A stretch of 64,000 nt of DNA from Vibrio spartinae (GTDB lineage Bacteria > Pseudomonadota > Gammaproteobacteria > Enterobacterales > Vibrionaceae). This document shows, piece by piece, positions 34,820-44,145 of this stretch; position 1 is the first letter of the stretch, and each line of letters opens with the position of its first letter. Where the stretch lies: positions 239,001-303,000 of the forward strand of contig NZ_AP024907.1 in assembly GCF_024347135.1 (NCBI RefSeq), read 5' to 3'. The notes beneath the pieces were generated by a model, which was not told where the DNA came from, did not search any database, and saw only the letters and a list, made by a program, of their open reading frames with translations. The position numbers were made by a program, and so were the translations under genes.

Positions 34820-35539
34820 GTGCAGGAAAGTGAAAAGATTTTAGTGGTTGATGATGATGCCCGGCTCCGTTCGTTGCTGGAGCGTTATCTGACCGATCAA
34901 GGCTACCATGTCCGAAGTGTTGCCAATAGTGAGCAAATGGATCGGTTGTTGGCTCGTGAGAATTTTCATCTCATGGTTCTGGATCTGATGTTACCCGGGG
35001 AAGACGGTTTATCTATCTGTCACCGCTTACGCCAGTCAAAGAATCAATTACCTATTTTGATGTTGACGGCAAAAGGGGATGAAGAGGATCGGATCACCGG
35101 CCTTGAACAAGGTGCAGATGATTACCTGCCCAAACCTTTCAATCCCCGGGAATTACTGGCGCGGATCAAAGCTGTGTTACGCCGTCAGGTGAATGAACTG
35201 CCCGGAGCTCCGAGTGCCGAAGAAACCCTCATTGAATTTGGTGAGTTCCGGCTCAATCTCGGAACCCGGGAGATGTTCCGCGGGAATGAGGTGATGCCAC
35301 TGACTTCTGGTGAATTTGCGGTTCTGAAAGTCTTGGTATCGAATCCGCGTGAACCGATGTCACGAGATAAGCTGATGAATATGGCAAGAGGACGGGAATA
35401 TTCCGCGATGGAGCGTTCTATCGATGTGCAAATTTCTCGTTTGCGTCGAATGCTGGAAGTCGATCCGGCGAAACCCCGTTATATTCAGACCGTTTGGGGA
35501 TTAGGCTATGTTTTTGTGCCAGATGGTCAGCTCAATTAA
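34820..35539 (+). CDS. ompR: Osmolarity response regulator OmpR
   Basis: 239 residues, the same length as E. coli OmpR and nearly identical in many stretches by memory. The receiver domain has DDD at residues 11-13 and the phosphorylation site Asp55 in LMVLDLMLPGEDG. The winged-helix C-terminus carries MPLTSGEFAVLK, SAMERSIDVQISRLRR and YIQTVWGLGYVF. It binds DNA to control porin and stress genes after phosphorylation by EnvZ. The start is GTG, with AGAGG before it. Confidence 0.97.
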   Translation: MQESEKILVVDDDARLRSLLERYLTDQGYHVRSVANSEQMDRLLARENFHLMVLDLMLPGEDGLSICHRLRQSKNQLPILMLTAKGDEEDRITGLEQGADDYLPKPFNPRELLARIKAVLRRQVNELPGAPSAEETLIEFGEFRLNLGTREMFRGNEVMPLTSGEFAVLKVLVSNPREPMSRDKLMNMARGREYSAMERSIDVQISRLRRMLEVDPAKPRYIQTVWGLGYVFVPDGQLN

Positions 35540-35606
35540 CCCACCCAACGCGATCGTTTACATTGGGGAGTCATTGATTTAGGCGACCCAATGATTCAGG
35601 AGTTCC

Positions 35607-36917
35607 ATGATGCGTGCCCGCAGCGCTTTTAGCCAAACCATTTTACTTTTTCTCGTCTTACTGGTTGCCAATCAGCTCTACTCTTATTACGCCGTTTTTC
35701 ACTACGCGTTACTGCCCAGTTTGCAGCAGTTTAACAAGATTTTAAGTCATGAAATTCATCTGATGCTGGATGACACGATGGATGAGCATCATGATATCCC
35801 ATTGGATGCCCCGATGCGCCGACAGGTGCTGGAGAAGTTGGGCGTGACGATTCATCCGCTACATAGTCAGGCAAGTGCCGCATATCAGCAAGCCACATCG
35901 ATTGATCTGATGAGTGAACAGATGAGCGAGGAACTCGGTTCTCCGACCGATGTTCGGATGAGTCTCGGGAAAAAGAGTTACGTGCTGTGGATGAAAATCG
36001 ATGCATTACCGGATGTACTGCTGCGAATACCACTCTCGGAATTACAAGAAGAAGATTTTTTACCGCTGTTTTGGAATAGCCTCATGATGGCTTGCTTCAT
36101 TCTATTTGGGGGCTGGTTATTTATCCGTTGGCAAAACCGCCCGCTGATCCGGCTGGAAAAAGCTGCAAAGGCTGTGGGGAAAGGGGAGATCCCCCCACCG
36201 CTTGATGAGAAAGGTTCTTCTGAAATTCGTTCGGTGACCTATGCTTTCAATCAGATGGCGCAAGGCATTCAGGCACTGGGAGAGGACCGGGCATTACTGA
36301 TGGCCGGGATTAGTCATGATTTACGCACCCCTCTGACGCGCATTCGCTTGGCGACTGAGATGATGTCTGCCGATGATAGCTATCTGGCTGAAGGGATTAT
36401 CAGTGATACAGAAGAGTGTAATGAAATTATTAGCCAGTTCATGGACTATCTCAAACCCGTGAATGCTCAGACTTTCCAGCCCGTTGCGATCAACGACTTA
36501 ATTCTGGAGGTTGTCCGATCCGGAGAGCGGTCGGTCGCGGTTGAAACAGAATTAGCGACAGGACTGAAACCCGCATTGGGTCATGCCATTGCAATAAAGC
36601 GAGCACTGACGAACTTGATTGTGAATGCCCGCCGTTATGGGCAAGGTTGGATCAAAGTGAGCTCCGGCATGACAGCGGACAACCGATTAGTATGGATCTG
36701 TGTGGAAGATAATGGTCCCGGCATCATGGAAGAGCAGATGGGGAAAGTGTTTGAACCGTTTACCCGCGGTGATTCAGCACGAGGTAGCGAAGGGTCCGGG
36801 CTCGGGTTAGCGATCGTCAAACGAATTGTCAGTCAGCATCAAGGGCGTGTTTCCATGCATAACCGTTCAGATGGCGGGCTCAAGGTGCAGATCAGCTTCC
36901 CGGTCAAGGGAAGCTGA
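35607..36917 (+). CDS. envZ: Sensor histidine kinase EnvZ
   Basis: 436 residues, slightly shorter than E. coli EnvZ (450). Helix 1 is near residues 10-30, a periplasmic domain follows, helix 2 is near 155-173, then a HAMP domain. The H-box [20 protein letters not shown] has the phospho-accepting His near residue 236. The ATP domain shows the N-box [16 protein letters not shown] and [11 protein letters not shown]. Two adjacent ATGs (35607, 35610) are both possible. It is co-transcribed with ompR across a 67-base gap. Confidence 0.95.
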   Translation: MMRARSAFSQTILLFLVLLVANQLYSYYAVFHYALLPSLQQFNKILSHEIHLMLDDTMDEHHDIPLDAPMRRQVLEKLGVTIHPLHSQASAAYQQATSIDLMSEQMSEELGSPTDVRMSLGKKSYVLWMKIDALPDVLLRIPLSELQEEDFLPLFWNSLMMACFILFGGWLFIRWQNRPLIRLEKAAKAVGKGEIPPPLDEKGSSEIRSVTYAFNQMAQGIQALGEDRALLMAGISHDLRTPLTRIRLATEMMSADDSYLAEGIISDTEECNEIISQFMDYLKPVNAQTFQPVAINDLILEVVRSGERSVAVETELATGLKPALGHAIAIKRALTNLIVNARRYGQGWIKVSSGMTADNRLVWICVEDNGPGIMEEQMGKVFEPFTRGDSARGSEGSGLGLAIVKRIVSQHQGRVSMHNRSDGGLKVQISFPVKGS

Positions 36918-36951
36918 AACCTGTCTGACACTCGTGACCGCTGATCACGCA

Positions 36952-38451
36952 TTATGCCGTTCTCACGGCTTTACGGGTCAAGAATATCAGTGGGACTAAG
37001 ACGGCAAAGAGAATCGTCAGAATGGAAAAGAGATTGATGGTGGACATCATAAATGACTGAGACGTGATGATGCCGTTCCACTGCGTCAGGGAGCTCAATG
37101 TATCCCCATGTTGCAAAGCAGGGGCAACTTGTGGGTTATATGGTGAGATTTGCTCAGCCATGATTGAATGGTGCACACCGGCATTTCTCGACCAAATCCA
37201 ACTGGTAAGTGATGATGCAAAACTGGCACCGATCGTGCGGATAAATGTCGAGAGTGATGTCGCATCCGCAATTTCAGGACCATTGAGGTCAGAGAGCAAA
37301 ATCGTCGTCATTGGCATAAAGAACAGTGCAATACCAATACCCATAAATAACTGTACCGATGCAATGGTGGTAAAGTCCACATCGCTGTTAAATTTGGCAC
37401 GTGCATAACAACTCAGGCCAATCACGACAAATGATAACGACGCGAGTTTTCGCATATCGAGATGGCTCCCAAAACGGCCAAGGAGCGGGGTCATAAATAG
37501 TGGGATAATGCCCATCGGTGCCGCTGCTAGCCCTGCCCAGAGCGCGGTGTAATTCATTTGACTTTGTAACCACTGCGGCAAGATCAGGTTGATACTGAAA
37601 AAGCCGGCGAATCCCAACGTCAGGATGATCGTCCCTATACAGAAATTGCGATTCGCGAATAGACGCAAATTAATGATCGGATTTTCATCGGTTAATTCCC
37701 AAATCACCATAAACACCAACATGATGACTGAGAAAATCGTCCCGCCGATAATCCAGTTATTGGCGAACCAGTCTAAATCATTGCCTTTATCGAGCACAAT
37801 TTGCAAGGCGCCAATCCCTAGAGCCATGGTCATTAAGCCGACAACATCCAGTTTTGTTTTCATCGGTTGATGAGGACGCTCTTTCAACTGACTGAGGATC
37901 ACCATGACCGAGAATATCCCAATGGGAATGTTAATGAAGAAAATCCAAGGCCAGCTATAGTCATAGGTGAGCCAGCCACCGAGAATCGGCCCGACAATCG
38001 GCCCGACCACTGCCACCATACCGATGAGAGCCAGCGCCATACTTCGCTTGTCTTTCGGGAAAATCGACATCAGCAAAACCTGACTCATCGGAAATAATGG
38101 GGCAGCAGCAAGTCCTTGTAGCGTGCGGAATACAACCAGTTCTCCCATGCTCTGGGAGATACCACAAAGAAATGATGTGATGCTGAAAGCAATGAGAGCA
38201 CCGACATAAAGATGAACTTCACCGATACGACGGCTCAACCAAGCCGTAATCGGCAAACCGATCGCATTACTGACCGTGAATGACGTGATGACCCATGTTC
38301 CCTGATTGAGACTGACGCCCATATTGCCGGCAATGGTTGGCAGTGAGACGTTAGCAATGGTCGTATCCAGAACTTGCATGAATACACCCAGCGAGATTGC
38401 TAAGACACACAGCGCCATATTGGCGGGCTGAAATTCTTGCGATTGACTCAT
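36952..38451 (-). CDS. emrB: EmrB-type DHA2 multidrug efflux permease
   Basis: 499 residues with about 14 membrane helices, the DHA2 MFS layout. Typical blocks are MQVLDTTIANVSLPTIAG in helix 1, WVITSFTVSNAIGLPITAWL, and the motif C-like GPIVGPILGGWLTYDYSWPW. It drives proton-coupled export of hydrophobic toxins through EmrA and an outer-membrane channel. Its start is four bases after the emrA stop, within a marR-OMF-emrA-emrB operon. Its 3' end faces envZ. Confidence 0.9.
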   Translation of the reverse strand: MSQSQEFQPANMALCVLAISLGVFMQVLDTTIANVSLPTIAGNMGVSLNQGTWVITSFTVSNAIGLPITAWLSRRIGEVHLYVGALIAFSITSFLCGISQSMGELVVFRTLQGLAAAPLFPMSQVLLMSIFPKDKRSMALALIGMVAVVGPIVGPILGGWLTYDYSWPWIFFINIPIGIFSVMVILSQLKERPHQPMKTKLDVVGLMTMALGIGALQIVLDKGNDLDWFANNWIIGGTIFSVIMLVFMVIWELTDENPIINLRLFANRNFCIGTIILTLGFAGFFSINLILPQWLQSQMNYTALWAGLAAAPMGIIPLFMTPLLGRFGSHLDMRKLASLSFVVIGLSCYARAKFNSDVDFTTIASVQLFMGIGIALFFMPMTTILLSDLNGPEIADATSLSTFIRTIGASFASSLTSWIWSRNAGVHHSIMAEQISPYNPQVAPALQHGDTLSSLTQWNGIITSQSFMMSTINLFSILTILFAVLVPLIFLTRKAVRTA

Positions 38452-38455
38452 CTCG

Positions 38456-39661
38456 TCACCTGCTTACTGATTTCGCTATGAATTGTTTGGTCGCAATATC
38501 ATTTTCGGTAATGATCTGATCGATCAACGGTTCGACACCTTTGAGCGTTTGGTTATAAACGTTGGTCTGATAACGTGGCGTTTTAGGTGAGCTCTGTGAG
38601 AGTAACTGCCCACTTGTATCTGAAACATCGACATTAACCATCATTGATAAACCAATTCTGAGTGGGTGTTTTTGCACATCTTGTTTATCAAATTGGATAC
38701 GAACAGGGAGGCGTTGTACCACTTTGATCCAGTTACCGGTTGCATTCTGGGCCGGCAGAATAGAAAAAGCGCTGCCTGTTCCGATGCCCAGACTTTCGAT
38801 AGTGCCGTGAAATACCACATCATCACCGTATAGATCGGATGTGAGGATAACTGGCTGACCGATACGCATGTCCGTCAACTGAGTTTCTTTGAAATTGGCA
38901 TCAACCCACACGCTCTCTAAGGGGACGACAGCCATCAGGATCGAGCTTTGATTGATCCGTTGCCCGACTTGTACATTGCGCCGGGCAATGTAACCCGACA
39001 CCGGGGCGACTAACTGAGTCCGTTGTTTCTCGAGATAGGTTTGTTTGACTTTCGCAATGGCCGTTTTGACCAAAGGGTGGGTCTCGACGGTGGTATTGTG
39101 GATCATGGCTTGCTGAGACTTGAGTTGCTGGTCTGCGACGGCTAAGGCCTTCTCCGCCGAGTTCATCATATCTTGCGCATGACTGAGTTCTTCCTGAGAC
39201 AGGCCACCGACTGCTACCATATTTTTACGTCGGTCAAAGTCTGTTTTTGCCTTATTCAAGGCAATTTTTCTTTCTGCGACAACTGCTTCGGCTTGTTGAA
39301 CATTATTGAATAAGCCACGAACTTTACGCACCGTCTGAGCGAGATTTGCCGTTGCATTTTCGAATGCTAACTTCGCATCAGCATTATCGAGACGAACTAA
39401 TACCTGCCCTTGTTTCACATAGTCGCCATCTTCAGCGACTATCTGTGTGACGGTGCCGCTAATCTCCGGTGTGATTTGGACCAAGTTACCTTTCACATAA
39501 GCATCTTCGGTCTCCTGATGACCAACCACATAGTGCGTGTAATAAAATCCTCCGCCGATGGCTGCAATCAGAATGACGACCAGCAAAATCGTTAAGCTTT
39601 TTTTGCGTTGCCCTTTACGGGGTGAATCAACCGTTTCATTTGTATGATCTTGCATATTCAT
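38456..39661 (-). CDS. emrA: EmrA-type membrane fusion protein
   Basis: 401 residues. One N-terminal membrane helix (about residues 24-43) is followed by a biotinyl-lipoyl-like segment (VTQIVAEDGDYVKQGQVLVRLD), a long coiled-coil hairpin and the second lipoyl half (TQLVAPVSGYIARRNVQVGQRI). This is the HlyD/EmrA periplasmic adaptor linking EmrB to an outer-membrane channel. Two close starts (39661, 39655) are both in frame. Confidence 0.9.
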   Translation of the reverse strand: MNMQDHTNETVDSPRKGQRKKSLTILLVVILIAAIGGGFYYTHYVVGHQETEDAYVKGNLVQITPEISGTVTQIVAEDGDYVKQGQVLVRLDNADAKLAFENATANLAQTVRKVRGLFNNVQQAEAVVAERKIALNKAKTDFDRRKNMVAVGGLSQEELSHAQDMMNSAEKALAVADQQLKSQQAMIHNTTVETHPLVKTAIAKVKQTYLEKQRTQLVAPVSGYIARRNVQVGQRINQSSILMAVVPLESVWVDANFKETQLTDMRIGQPVILTSDLYGDDVVFHGTIESLGIGTGSAFSILPAQNATGNWIKVVQRLPVRIQFDKQDVQKHPLRIGLSMMVNVDVSDTSGQLLSQSSPKTPRYQTNVYNQTLKGVEPLIDQIITENDIATKQFIAKSVSR

Positions 39662-39676
39662 AAACCTTCATCATGA

Positions 39677-41125
39677 TTAATTTGCTATGGTCGTAAGATG
39701 ATCGCTTGGAGACGTATTATCGAAACCGCCTCCCAATGAACGTATTAAGTGAACTTGTTGTTCCTGTTGCTGGTTTTTCAACTGTGTGAATGATGATTCT
39801 GCTTGAATCAGTTGTTGTTCCGCCATGAGGACTTCAAGATGACTGCCCATCCCGGCTTCATAGCGCTTTTCTGTAATATGGTAACTTTTGTCAGCCAGAC
39901 GCATACTTTGCTGGGCATCATTGAGTTGTAACGCGATTGATTTGATGATCAGAATGTTATCACTCACTTCGCCCAGAGCCTTTATCAATGCGTCATTGTA
40001 TTGTGCGACAGCACGATCATAGCCTGCGGTCTTCTCAATCAGGTTGGCTTTTAAATCTCGGGTAAATAAGGGCAGGGAAATCGCCGGTCCCACGCGCCAT
40101 GAACGACTGACATCCTCAAATACTGCATCGCCAAGCATGGCTTTGAATCCAGCCCAGAAGCTTAAATTCACATTTGGATAAAAACGTGTTTTCGCTGCAT
40201 CGATTTCTTTACTCATTGCTTCAACTCGCCATTTGGCTGCGACAATATCAGGGCGATGAGAGAGCAGGCTCGCAGGGAGATGGGGGGGCAGTGCGAGTGC
40301 TGTTTCCATCAGTATTGAAGGGCGTTGAATCGTGGTCGCAATATCGGGTCCTTGTCCGACCAATGTCGCCAATGCGTTTTTCAGTTGGCTAATCGCCAGA
40401 GAACGTTTTTTCAGGATTTGTTTCGCCGCTGCCGTGCTGCTTTGAGCGGTATATAAGCGATCTTCTGAGGTTAACCCATTTTTCAGCAGACGCTGGGTGA
40501 TATCGACAATGCGTTGGGTTCGTTGCAGATCTTGCCGGGCTAAATCTTGTAGTGCGTAAGCATTAGACAACTGAATATAGGTTTGAACAATGGCACTGGA
40601 AAGCGTCATGCTCGCTGCTTGATGATCAATTTCAGCGGCACGTTGATAATTAACAGAGGCCTCCCAAGCATCACGATTTCCGCCCCACAGATCGAGAGCA
40701 TAATTTCCCGTCAGGCCAAGGGTGTAAAGTGTGCCATAACGGTTTCCTTGTCGTGTGGAATCTTCAGAACGGGAAAGTCTGGAGCGTGTTGCTCCTGCGG
40801 TTGCAGACAATGTCGGATCAAATTGGGCGTTGGCTGCCATGACCATTGCTGATGCATTGACCAGATTCGCATCTGCCAACTGCATCGTCGGGCTATGGTT
40901 TAAGGCTGTCTGGACCAAATGATCCAACTGAGTATCACCCAATGATTGCCACCATATTTGAGTTGGCCAATTGGCCGGTGACAGTTTGGGATGATTCAGT
41001 TGGTGACTGTGGGCTAAAATCGCTTGATCTACGAGGTGATTTTTCGGCTGAATGTTATTTGGCGCAGCACAACCACACAAAATCAAGGTGATGGCAATGG
41101 CTGAATGCTTCAGTAAATGCTTCAT
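39677..41125 (-). CDS. Outer-membrane efflux lipoprotein (NodT/OprM family)
   Basis: 482 residues. The signal peptide ends in a lipobox (LILCGC). Two repeats of the TolC-like fold follow, with WWQSLGDTQLDHLV near the start and LLSHRPDIVAAKWRVEAM at the repeat junction. It forms a trimeric channel for the EmrAB pump, so the system carries a dedicated exit duct rather than relying on TolC. The 5' end overlaps the marR stop by four bases. Confidence 0.9.
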   Translation of the reverse strand: MKHLLKHSAIAITLILCGCAAPNNIQPKNHLVDQAILAHSHQLNHPKLSPANWPTQIWWQSLGDTQLDHLVQTALNHSPTMQLADANLVNASAMVMAANAQFDPTLSATAGATRSRLSRSEDSTRQGNRYGTLYTLGLTGNYALDLWGGNRDAWEASVNYQRAAEIDHQAASMTLSSAIVQTYIQLSNAYALQDLARQDLQRTQRIVDITQRLLKNGLTSEDRLYTAQSSTAAAKQILKKRSLAISQLKNALATLVGQGPDIATTIQRPSILMETALALPPHLPASLLSHRPDIVAAKWRVEAMSKEIDAAKTRFYPNVNLSFWAGFKAMLGDAVFEDVSRSWRVGPAISLPLFTRDLKANLIEKTAGYDRAVAQYNDALIKALGEVSDNILIIKSIALQLNDAQQSMRLADKSYHITEKRYEAGMGSHLEVLMAEQQLIQAESSFTQLKNQQQEQQVHLIRSLGGGFDNTSPSDHLTTIAN

Positions 41126-41586
41126 GCTTCTTCCTTGAGCTGTTTATCTTTGTAACCTGACAGGACTATTTTCTTCAGACAGTGATGCAGTTGGGCAAGT
41201 TCTTCTTTGGTGAGCGATTGAGTGAGCTCATCGAGAGAATTCATCGCCAGTGGCAGGGCACGTTGAACAATTTCTTCCCCTTTGGGCGTCAAGGCGACGC
41301 GTATCGAGCGTCGATCATTGGGATCCGGCAAACGCTGAATCAGTTCTTTTTTCTCCAACCGATCCAGTGTTCGGGTAATAGCACTGTTATCAACATTTAA
41401 CGATTTGCCGATGAGAGAAGGTCGATCACAGTCAAAGAGGGAAATTTTAAACAAAACCTTACATTGGGTTGATGTGATGTCTTCCGGCATTAGGTGGGCA
41501 TCAAGAATTCGATCTTTTATTTGCCCAGCCTTGGTTAATAGAAATCCGAGGTTCTCAAAAATATATTCTGGTTTTCGTTCTATCAT
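41122..41586 (-). CDS. MarR-family repressor of the efflux operon
   Basis: 154 residues with a MarR winged helix: SLIGKSLNVDNSAITRTLDRLEKK as recognition region, then DPNDRRSIRVALTPKGEEIV as the wing, which carries the typical DRR. It is first in the operon and is probably autoregulated, releasing DNA when a pump substrate binds, as EmrR/MprA does. The upstream gap has direct repeats that may be its operator. Confidence 0.88.
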   Translation of the reverse strand: MIERKPEYIFENLGFLLTKAGQIKDRILDAHLMPEDITSTQCKVLFKISLFDCDRPSLIGKSLNVDNSAITRTLDRLEKKELIQRLPDPNDRRSIRVALTPKGEEIVQRALPLAMNSLDELTQSLTKEELAQLHHCLKKIVLSGYKDKQLKEEA

Positions 41587-41665
41587 GACGCCCGCTACCT
41601 CAATATCTGCCCAAATGTAACTGTGTACCTTGTTTTATATGGGTTGGTGATTATATTGCTCACTG

Positions 41666-41702
41666 ACATATAATTTATTGTCGTGTCATTTATTGTCGTG
41701 GC
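41666..41702. repeat. Direct repeat upstream of marR
   Basis: ATTTATTGTCGTG occurs twice in succession with a 16-base period, the first copy slightly altered (AATTTATTGTCGTG, then CATTTATTGTCGTG). It lies about 85-120 bases before the marR start in an AT-rich promoter region and is a candidate binding site for the repressor or another regulator. Confidence 0.5.
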
Positions 41703-41862
41703 ATTAATTGACTAGGCATCTATTATTGAACAGGTTATGGGCAGGAGTCAACACCTAATATGGCTTTGTCTGTCATCCAGAGTGACAAGATTATTGATGT
41801 TGAATGAATGATTTCTAAGATGGGTGGATAGCGGGTGTTGAACGATGTCGGTTCAATAGACG

Positions 41863-43941
41863 TTAGGCTTTTGCATAAACATCTCGTTCACCAAGCCAGC
41901 GATCAATGATCGCTGTTGCATTGTCTGGGTAACGTTGGTGAATATGTCGTGCGATACGTTGTACTTCCGGAATCAGTTGTTGGTCCCGCACCAGATCGGC
42001 AATCTTAAAGTCAGCGAGTCCGGTCTGTTTGGTGCCGAGGAGTTCCCCGGGGCCGCGGATTTCCAGATCGCGCTGAGCAATAATAAAACCATCATGACTC
42101 TCGCGCATCACGCCCAAGCGTTTTTGAGCTGTTTTCGAGAGTGGCGGGTGATAGAGAAGCACGCAGTGGCTTGCGACTGAGCCTCGACCGACGCGGCCTC
42201 TCAGCTGGTGGAGCTGGGCCAGCCCGAGCCGTTCTGGGTTTTCGATGATCATCAGGCTTGCGTTGGGCACATCAACGCCAACTTCAATCACGGTTGTTGC
42301 AACCAGGAGATGGATCTGATGCTCTTTAAAATCTTGCATGACTTGTTGTTTCTCTGCCGACTTCATGCGCCCGTGTACCAGACCGATCCGAACACCAGGC
42401 AATTGTTGCTGAAGTAACTGACAGACTTCTTCAGCAGCCTGAGCCTCAAGAATCTCAGATTCATCAATGAGGGTACAAACCCAGTAAGCTTGTTTGCCTT
42501 CGGTCAGACATGCATGCCGAACCCGTTCAATGACATCATCTCGTTTGGTATCCGGGATGACGACCGTTTGAATCGGCGTGCGTCCCGGCGGTAGCTCATC
42601 GATGATGGAGGTTTCCAGATCGGCATAGGCTGTCATTGCCAATGTGCGTGGAATCGGGGTGGCGGTCATAATCAATTGATGTGGAAAGCAACCGTGTTTT
42701 GCCCCTTTTTCTCGCAACTCCAGACGCTGATGAACCCCAAACCGATGCTGTTCGTCAATGATGATCAATGCGAGGTGATGAAACGTGACTTGCTCCTGAA
42801 ACAAGGCATGAGTACCGACGACCATGTGAATGGTACCGGAAGCAATATCAGCCAAAGTTTGCTCTTTGGCCTTGCCTTTCATTTTTCCTGCCAGCCAGCC
42901 CACGCGCAATCCCATACTCGCAAACCAGTTATTGAAATTGAGTGTATGTTGTTCCGCCAGCAATTCTGTCGGTGCCATGAGGGCAACCTGATAGCCATGT
43001 TCAATGGCCCGAAGCGCAGCCATCGCTGCGACCAGCGTTTTTCCTGACCCGACATCGCCTTGCACTAAGCGCATCATCGGATATTGCTTTGCCAGATCTG
43101 ATTCGATTTCGCGTACCACTCGTTCTTGTGCGCCCGTCGGCCGGAACGGTAGTTGAGACAGAAACTGTTGCTTATATTGTTCGACATGAGGCAGCGGTAA
43201 CGCCAAGTCTTGCTGACCTCGGTGTCGAACTGCCAGCATGGAGAGATTTTGCGCGAGTAGCTCTTCCATAATGAGACGCAGTTGGGCCGGGTGACGGCCC
43301 TGATCAAATTGTTCAAGCTCGATATCTGCCGCAGGCCGATGAATCGTATGTAGTGCTTGCGATAAAGAGATTTGGTGGTGATACAACCCTTCGGGTAAGA
43401 GTTCTTCCACGGCAGCTTTATCAAGAAGCGCAAGCGCCTGATCGGTTAATTGACGGAGTGTGAGTTGCCTGAGGCCATCCGTTGTTGGGTAAACAGGTGT
43501 CAGATTTGCTTCCGTATCAATCGGTTGCTGTGGTGTGTAAAACTTATATTCGGGATGAATGATCTCAAGGCCGATACTGCCACGTTTAATTTCTCCGTAT
43601 GCATGAACAAATTTACCCTCGGAGAAGTTATTTTTCATCGCTGCCGTGAAATTGAAGAATCGCAGCGTCAGTGAACCATGCCCGTCGCTAATTTTGACGG
43701 TCAGCATTTTCTTGCGCCCGAAAACGGTACTCGTTTGCATGACTTCACCCTGAGTCGCACACCACAATCCGGGATGGAGCTGCGCGATGGGGTAAACCCG
43801 GGTTCTGTCCTCATAGCGGAGGGGGAGATGAAACAGCAGATCCTGTACGGTATTCAAACCGATCCGACTGAGTTTTTCAGCGACTTTGGCCCCGACGCCT
43901 GAAAGTGATGTTAACGGAATAGCTGAAAGTAATTGCGACAT
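41863..43941 (-). CDS. recG: ATP-dependent DNA helicase RecG
   Basis: 692 residues, as in E. coli (693). The N-terminal wedge/OB domain starts with LTSLSGVGAKVAEKLSRIGL. Walker A is GDVGSGKT, the DEAD-type motif is IIDEQHRFG, TATPIPRTLAMT is motif III, and GLAQLHQLRGRVGRG is motif VI. It remodels stalled forks and branched DNA. It follows spoT on the same strand but is separated by a strong terminator. Confidence 0.97.
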   Translation of the reverse strand: MSQLLSAIPLTSLSGVGAKVAEKLSRIGLNTVQDLLFHLPLRYEDRTRVYPIAQLHPGLWCATQGEVMQTSTVFGRKKMLTVKISDGHGSLTLRFFNFTAAMKNNFSEGKFVHAYGEIKRGSIGLEIIHPEYKFYTPQQPIDTEANLTPVYPTTDGLRQLTLRQLTDQALALLDKAAVEELLPEGLYHHQISLSQALHTIHRPAADIELEQFDQGRHPAQLRLIMEELLAQNLSMLAVRHRGQQDLALPLPHVEQYKQQFLSQLPFRPTGAQERVVREIESDLAKQYPMMRLVQGDVGSGKTLVAAMAALRAIEHGYQVALMAPTELLAEQHTLNFNNWFASMGLRVGWLAGKMKGKAKEQTLADIASGTIHMVVGTHALFQEQVTFHHLALIIIDEQHRFGVHQRLELREKGAKHGCFPHQLIMTATPIPRTLAMTAYADLETSIIDELPPGRTPIQTVVIPDTKRDDVIERVRHACLTEGKQAYWVCTLIDESEILEAQAAEEVCQLLQQQLPGVRIGLVHGRMKSAEKQQVMQDFKEHQIHLLVATTVIEVGVDVPNASLMIIENPERLGLAQLHQLRGRVGRGSVASHCVLLYHPPLSKTAQKRLGVMRESHDGFIIAQRDLEIRGPGELLGTKQTGLADFKIADLVRDQQLIPEVQRIARHIHQRYPDNATAIIDRWLGERDVYAKA

Positions 43942-44087
43942 GGTCGGTTATTTATAATGCATTGAGTTATCAAATATTCAACCATCGAACTGTTTTTTTG
44001 TACAGGTTTTTTGTGCTTTTATTTTAAGATGAGTCGCATTGTGGTGCGATCATCAATCGGATTCGCTGTTGATAATCAGAGTGGAGC

Positions 44088-44126
44088 GGAAAAATAAAGA
44101 CCAGATATCATTATCGATATCTGGTC
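44088..44126 (-). terminator. spoT intrinsic terminator
   Basis: GACCAGATATC (44099-44109) pairs exactly with 44116-44126 around a six-base loop. On the minus strand TTTATTTTT follows. It lies 20 bases past the spoT stop and separates spoT from recG. Confidence 0.92.
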
Positions 44127-44145
44127 ATGTTTTTGTGGGAATGAA

